Below, in pieces: positions 6,722 to 9,137 of a DNA stretch of 9,137 bases. The stretch lies in contig JAQICW010000143.1 in NCBI GenBank assembly GCA_027858355.1, positions 1-9,137 of the forward strand, in the 5' to 3' direction. How positions within the stretch are numbered: the stretch's first letter is position 1; each line of letters starts with the position of its first letter. The stretch is from Desulfobacula sp. (GTDB lineage: Bacteria; Desulfobacterota; Desulfobacteria; Desulfobacterales; Desulfobacteraceae). Position numbers and translations under genes: made by a program. The notes under the pieces are model-generated. The model was not told the origin of the DNA and did not search any database. It worked only from the letters and a program-made list of their open reading frames with translations.

Positions 6722-7746
6722 CCGCATATTTCATAAGACGATTGCTTCTGGTGATACCGACATTCATCGGTATCACCATTATGGTGTTTACCATCACTCG
6801 TTTTGTGCCCGGTGGCCCCATTGAAAGAATTATTTCCGATACAAGGGCCATGCAGACAGGGCAGGGTGGATCATCCACATCATCCAGTCCCAGCGGCGGG
6901 CAACCCCTTTCTGAAGAACAAATTCAAAAATTAAAAGAATATTACGGGTTTGATAAACCAGTATTGACCAGCTATTTTCTCTGGCTGTCAAAAGTGTTAC
7001 AAGGGGATCTTGGCAAATCCACACGCTATTATGATCCCGTCTGGGATATGATAAAAGAGAGAATTCCCATCTCCCTTTATTTTGGTATCCTGAGCCTGAT
7101 CATGATTTACGGGGTCTGCATTCCACTTGGTCTGGCAAAGGCCGTCCGGCATAAAACAGGATTTGATAATATCACCTCCATTATTATTTTCATGGGGTAT
7201 GCCATTCCCGGATGGGTTGCAGGCGTACTTATGCTGGTATTGTTTTCATCCAATTATGATGTGTTTCCCTTAGGAGGTCTTGTATCTGAATTTTTTGAAG
7301 AGATGAGCTTGTTTGAAAAAGCCAGGGACATTGCCTGGCATACCATCTTGCCATTATTTTCCTATGTCATAGGCTCTTTTACAGTGATGACGCTTTTGAT
7401 GAAAAATACCCTGATGGACAATTTGTCTTCCGATTATGTCAGGACTGCCATTGCCAAAGGCCTTCCCTTTAAAAAAGCCGTACTGAATCATGCCATGCAA
7501 AATAGCCTGATCCCCATAGCAACCAGTTTTGGAAATAATATTTCCATTATTTTAATGGGATCTTTTTTGATTGAAAAAGTATTCAATATCAATGGCATGG
7601 GACTTTTGGGATATGAATCCATCCTGGACCGGGATTACCCTGTGGTAATGGGTATCCTTGTTATTTCTTCTTTGTTGTTTATGGTGGGTAATATTTTGTC
7701 AGACCTTTGCGTTGCCTTTGTCGACCCAAGGGTGAGGTTTAAATGA
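6718..7746 (+). CDS. yejB: ABC transporter permease, YejB type (peptide/microcin C-like uptake)
   Basis: This is one of two inner-membrane channel subunits of a Dpp/Opp-family ABC importer, closest in pattern to E. coli YejB of the YejABEF peptide and microcin C transporter. The 342 residues begin with FIRRLLLVIPTFIGITIMVF (TM1), followed by RFVPGGPIE. A periplasmic loop with a Ser/Gly-rich stretch (about 48-62) and YYGFDKPVLTSYFLWL (75-90) comes next, then GDLGKS and five further hydrophobic segments. The ATPase-contact (EAA) loop is at about 240-262: DYVRTAIAKGLPFKKAVLNH. The C terminus DPRVRF is typical. The start at 6718 overlaps the alaS stop (ATGA) and has no visible Shine-Dalgarno, so translation probably depends on ribosomes leaving alaS. 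A strong 12-bp inverted repeat starts 29 bases after the start codon. YejE follows with another ATGA overlap. The substrate is inferred from family only. Confidence 0.87.
   Translation: MTAYFIRRLLLVIPTFIGITIMVFTITRFVPGGPIERIISDTRAMQTGQGGSSTSSSPSGGQPLSEEQIQKLKEYYGFDKPVLTSYFLWLSKVLQGDLGKSTRYYDPVWDMIKERIPISLYFGILSLIMIYGVCIPLGLAKAVRHKTGFDNITSIIIFMGYAIPGWVAGVLMLVLFSSNYDVFPLGGLVSEFFEEMSLFEKARDIAWHTILPLFSYVIGSFTVMTLLMKNTLMDNLSSDYVRTAIAKGLPFKKAVLNHAMQNSLIPIATSFGNNISIILMGSFLIEKVFNINGMGLLGYESILDRDYPVVMGILVISSLLFMVGNILSDLCVAFVDPRVRFK
6749..6778 (+). repeat. perfect 12-bp inverted repeat at the start of yejB
   Basis: TGGTGATACCGA (6749-6760) and TCGGTATCACCA (6767-6778) are exact reverse complements around the 6-base loop CATTCA. 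It lies within yejB codons 11-21, just after the alaS-yejB overlap. The right arm partly shares bases with a second small palindrome, CACCAT-T-ATGGTG (6774-6786), so two exclusive folds are possible. No T run follows, so it is not a standard intrinsic terminator. It could be an mRNA stem that tunes read-through or translation, or a protein-binding palindrome. Chance plus coding constraint cannot be excluded without comparison. Confidence 0.8.
7731..7737 (+). promoter_or_regulatory. yejE ribosome binding site inside yejB
   Basis: GGTGAGG ends 5 bases before the ATG at 7743, favouring that start over the in-frame ATG at 7752 (residue 4). Confidence 0.55.
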
Positions 7747-8783
7747 TATTTATGAATCCTGCCACCTTAAAAAAAATCAAGCGGTTTCGATCCATAAAAA
7801 GGGGATTCTGGTCGTTTGTTATTTTGTTTATCATGATTTTTGTGTCATTTTTCGCTGAGGTCTTTATCAATTCCCGGGCTGTAATGGTCTATTATAATGG
7901 CAAACTTTATTTTCCAACCTATACACAAATGATCCCGGGCTCTGTGTTTGGGCTTGGCTATGAATATGAAACCAATTACCGGGATCTTAAAACAAAATTT
8001 GAAAATACTTCAAATTTTGTTGTCATGCCCCCTGTCCCCTACAACCCTTATGAGAATGATTTAAAGTTTAATTCATATCCGCCGTTTCCCCCTTCCTTTA
8101 AAGAAAATCATTTTTTAGGTACGGACAATGTGGGCAGGGATATTTTTGCGCGTCTTGTATACGGCTTTAGGACAGCCATTATTTTTTCCTTTGTTCTTTT
8201 GCTCCTGAATTATACCATTGGTATTACCATTGGCTGTTCCATGGGGTATTTTGGGGGGAAATTTGATTTAATTTTCCAGCGGATCATTGAAATCTGGAGT
8301 AATGTCCCGTTTTTATATGTGATTATTATCATTGCCTCCATTGTGATACCCAGTTTTATGATATTACTTTTAATCATGGCTTTTTTCGGGTGGATCGGCA
8401 TTACCTGGGTCATGCGGACCATGACCTATAAGGAAAAGGAAAAAGAATATGTCCTGGCAATGCGGACCCTTGGTGCATCCCATGCACGGATCATTTTTAA
8501 ACACATTATCCCCAATACCATTTCCGTGATTGTGACCTATGCTCCCTTTGCCATTTCAGGGGGGATCGTCTCTTTAACCTCACTTGATTACTTAGGTTTT
8601 GGGCTGCCTGCCCCGACACCTTCCTGGGGGGAATTATTGTCCCAGGGCTGGCAGAATATGGAGGCGTGGTGGATTGTTTCTTCTGTTGTAGCCGCCCTTA
8701 TCATAACCCTTATGACGGTCACCTTTATTGGTGAAGGCATAAGAGAGGCCTTTGATCCGAAACTGCACACTGTTTATGAATAA
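7743..8783 (+). CDS. yejE: ABC transporter permease, YejE type (peptide/microcin C-like uptake)
   Basis: This is the second membrane subunit of the same importer. Its 346 residues have the YejE layout: a basic N terminus (KKIKRFRSIKRG), TM1 at about 22-42, then the long periplasmic segment peculiar to YejE with MVYYNGKLYFPTY (48-60) and NYRDLKTKF (78-86). Next comes HFLGTDNVGRDIFARLVYGFR (123-143), shared by DppC/OppC-like permeases, and five more hydrophobic segments. The EAA contact loop is at about 236-258, YVLAMRTLGASHARIIFKHIIPN. The end carries DYLGFGLPAPTPSWGELL (282-299), FIGEGIREAFDPK and a short tail. The start overlaps the yejB stop as ATGA (7743-7746). The usual partners, an ATPase (YejF) and a periplasmic binding protein (YejA), are not in the window: the next gene, 38 bases on, is convergent. 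They must lie elsewhere if the transporter works. Confidence 0.9.
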   Translation: MIFMNPATLKKIKRFRSIKRGFWSFVILFIMIFVSFFAEVFINSRAVMVYYNGKLYFPTYTQMIPGSVFGLGYEYETNYRDLKTKFENTSNFVVMPPVPYNPYENDLKFNSYPPFPPSFKENHFLGTDNVGRDIFARLVYGFRTAIIFSFVLLLLNYTIGITIGCSMGYFGGKFDLIFQRIIEIWSNVPFLYVIIIIASIVIPSFMILLLIMAFFGWIGITWVMRTMTYKEKEKEYVLAMRTLGASHARIIFKHIIPNTISVIVTYAPFAISGGIVSLTSLDYLGFGLPAPTPSWGELLSQGWQNMEAWWIVSSVVAALIITLMTVTFIGEGIREAFDPKLHTVYE

Positions 8784-8821
8784 AAAGGGTGCTAAATTTT
8801 CAGGTTTTGGTCAGGCTTGAG

Positions 8822-9137
8822 TTAATAGACTTTCCGTCTGGAAAAACCTTTCCCAAGTACGTTAAATGTGTTTTCAGTAATTAAGAATGCATCAGGATCA
8901 ATGGTAAATGCAATTTCCTCTACCCGTTTGATCTGAAAAGTATTGGCAACCATCATGATGATATCTTTTTCCATGCCAGAGTATGCTCCTTCTCCTTTTA
9001 AAAAGGTAGCACCCCTATTAAGTTTGTTCATGATTTCATTGGCGATCTGCCTGGGATTATTTGATATGATAAAGATTAATTTTCTCTGGTTAAACAGCGT
9101 TATAAAATATTCAATCACCTGGGAGGTGATATAACTC
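8822..9137 (-). CDS. YitT-family membrane protein, C-terminal DUF2179 domain (partial)
   Basis: The last 104 residues of a minus-strand gene enter from the right edge and end at TAA (8824-8822). The reading frame is open to base 9136, so the GTG at 9118 is an internal valine codon, not the start. The visible part reads SYITSQVIEYFITLFNQRK, then FIISNNPRQIANEIMNKL, RGATFLKGEGAYSG, EKDIIMMVANTFQ and IDPDAFLITENTFNVLGKGF. This matches the cytoplasmic PII-like DUF2179 domain found after the membrane part of YitT/YpjP-type proteins: RGxTxLxGxGAYSG, then a ferredoxin-like fold ending near VLGxGF. The family is widespread and its biochemical role is poorly defined. The hydrophobic N-terminal half must lie outside the window. 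It converges on yejE with a 38-base gap that holds no clear terminator. Confidence 0.85.
   Translation of the reverse strand, partial: SYITSQVIEYFITLFNQRKLIFIISNNPRQIANEIMNKLNRGATFLKGEGAYSGMEKDIIMMVANTFQIKRVEEIAFTIDPDAFLITENTFNVLGKGFSRRKVY

Noticed and set aside
7321..7339. GCCAGG...CCTGGC inverted repeat within yejB
   Set aside because: Only 6 bp with a 7-base loop inside conserved coding sequence; expected by chance in a window of this length.
8213..8233. TACCATTGG repeated 12 bases apart in yejE
   Set aside because: It simply encodes the repeated peptide TIG-ITIG in a membrane segment; no sign of function at DNA level.
8473..8487. GTGCAT-CCC-ATGCAC palindrome in yejE
   Set aside because: A short 6-bp stem with a 3-base loop inside the conserved EAA-loop coding region; chance is sufficient.
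8784..8849. Possible bidirectional terminator between yejE and the convergent gene
   Set aside because: AGGTTTT (8802-8808) can pair with AAAACCT (8843-8849), and AGAC/GTCT can pair within the loop, but the outer stem is AT-rich, the loop is long and no T run follows directly on either strand. It does not meet the form of an intrinsic terminator.

Overview
This window is a compact, AT-rich bacterial chromosome segment of mostly housekeeping genes. Seven complete genes point right and one partial gene points left at the right edge. The set (M20 peptidase, LarC, PgpA, RecA, AlaS, two YejB/YejE-type permeases), the protein style and the AT-rich codon use suggest an anaerobic Gram-negative bacterium. 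An inferred best guess is a Desulfobacteraceae-type sulfate reducer (Desulfobacter/Desulfobacula-like). That assignment rests on recognition only, with no database search.

Layout: positions 1-119 are AT-rich and hold a possible tail of an upstream gene, a TATAAT-like -10 and a good ribosome binding site. Then come an M20-family (PepT-like) metallopeptidase (120-1256), larC for nickel-pincer cofactor synthesis (1259-2473), pgpA for phosphatidylglycerol synthesis (2505-2969), and recA (2980-4014). An 85-base gap carrying a 10-base direct repeat leads to alaS (4100-6721), followed by two ABC permease genes of the YejB (6718-7746) and YejE (7743-8783) type. A convergent YitT/DUF2179-type membrane protein gene enters from the right edge (8822-9137, minus strand). 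Spacing is very tight: 2 bases between peptidase and larC, 10 between pgpA and recA, and 4-base ATGA overlaps at alaS/yejB and yejB/yejE. This suggests one or two long transcripts, with a possible break in the recA-alaS gap. No stretch over 300 bases lacks a gene.

There is no mobile element, CRISPR array or obvious novel defence or metabolic system here. Two structures are not explained by ordinary annotation. (1) A perfect 14-base tandem duplication at the 3' end of larC shifts its frame. Removing one copy lengthens LarC by seven residues and makes it end in a 4-base ATGA overlap with pgpA, so the duplication appears to have shortened LarC and broken translational coupling to pgpA. (2) A perfect 12-bp inverted repeat with a 6-base loop lies 29 bases after the yejB start codon, just past the alaS-yejB overlap where no ribosome binding site is visible. 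Smaller oddities are the absence of cinA and recX around recA, and a permease pair without its ATPase or binding protein in view.
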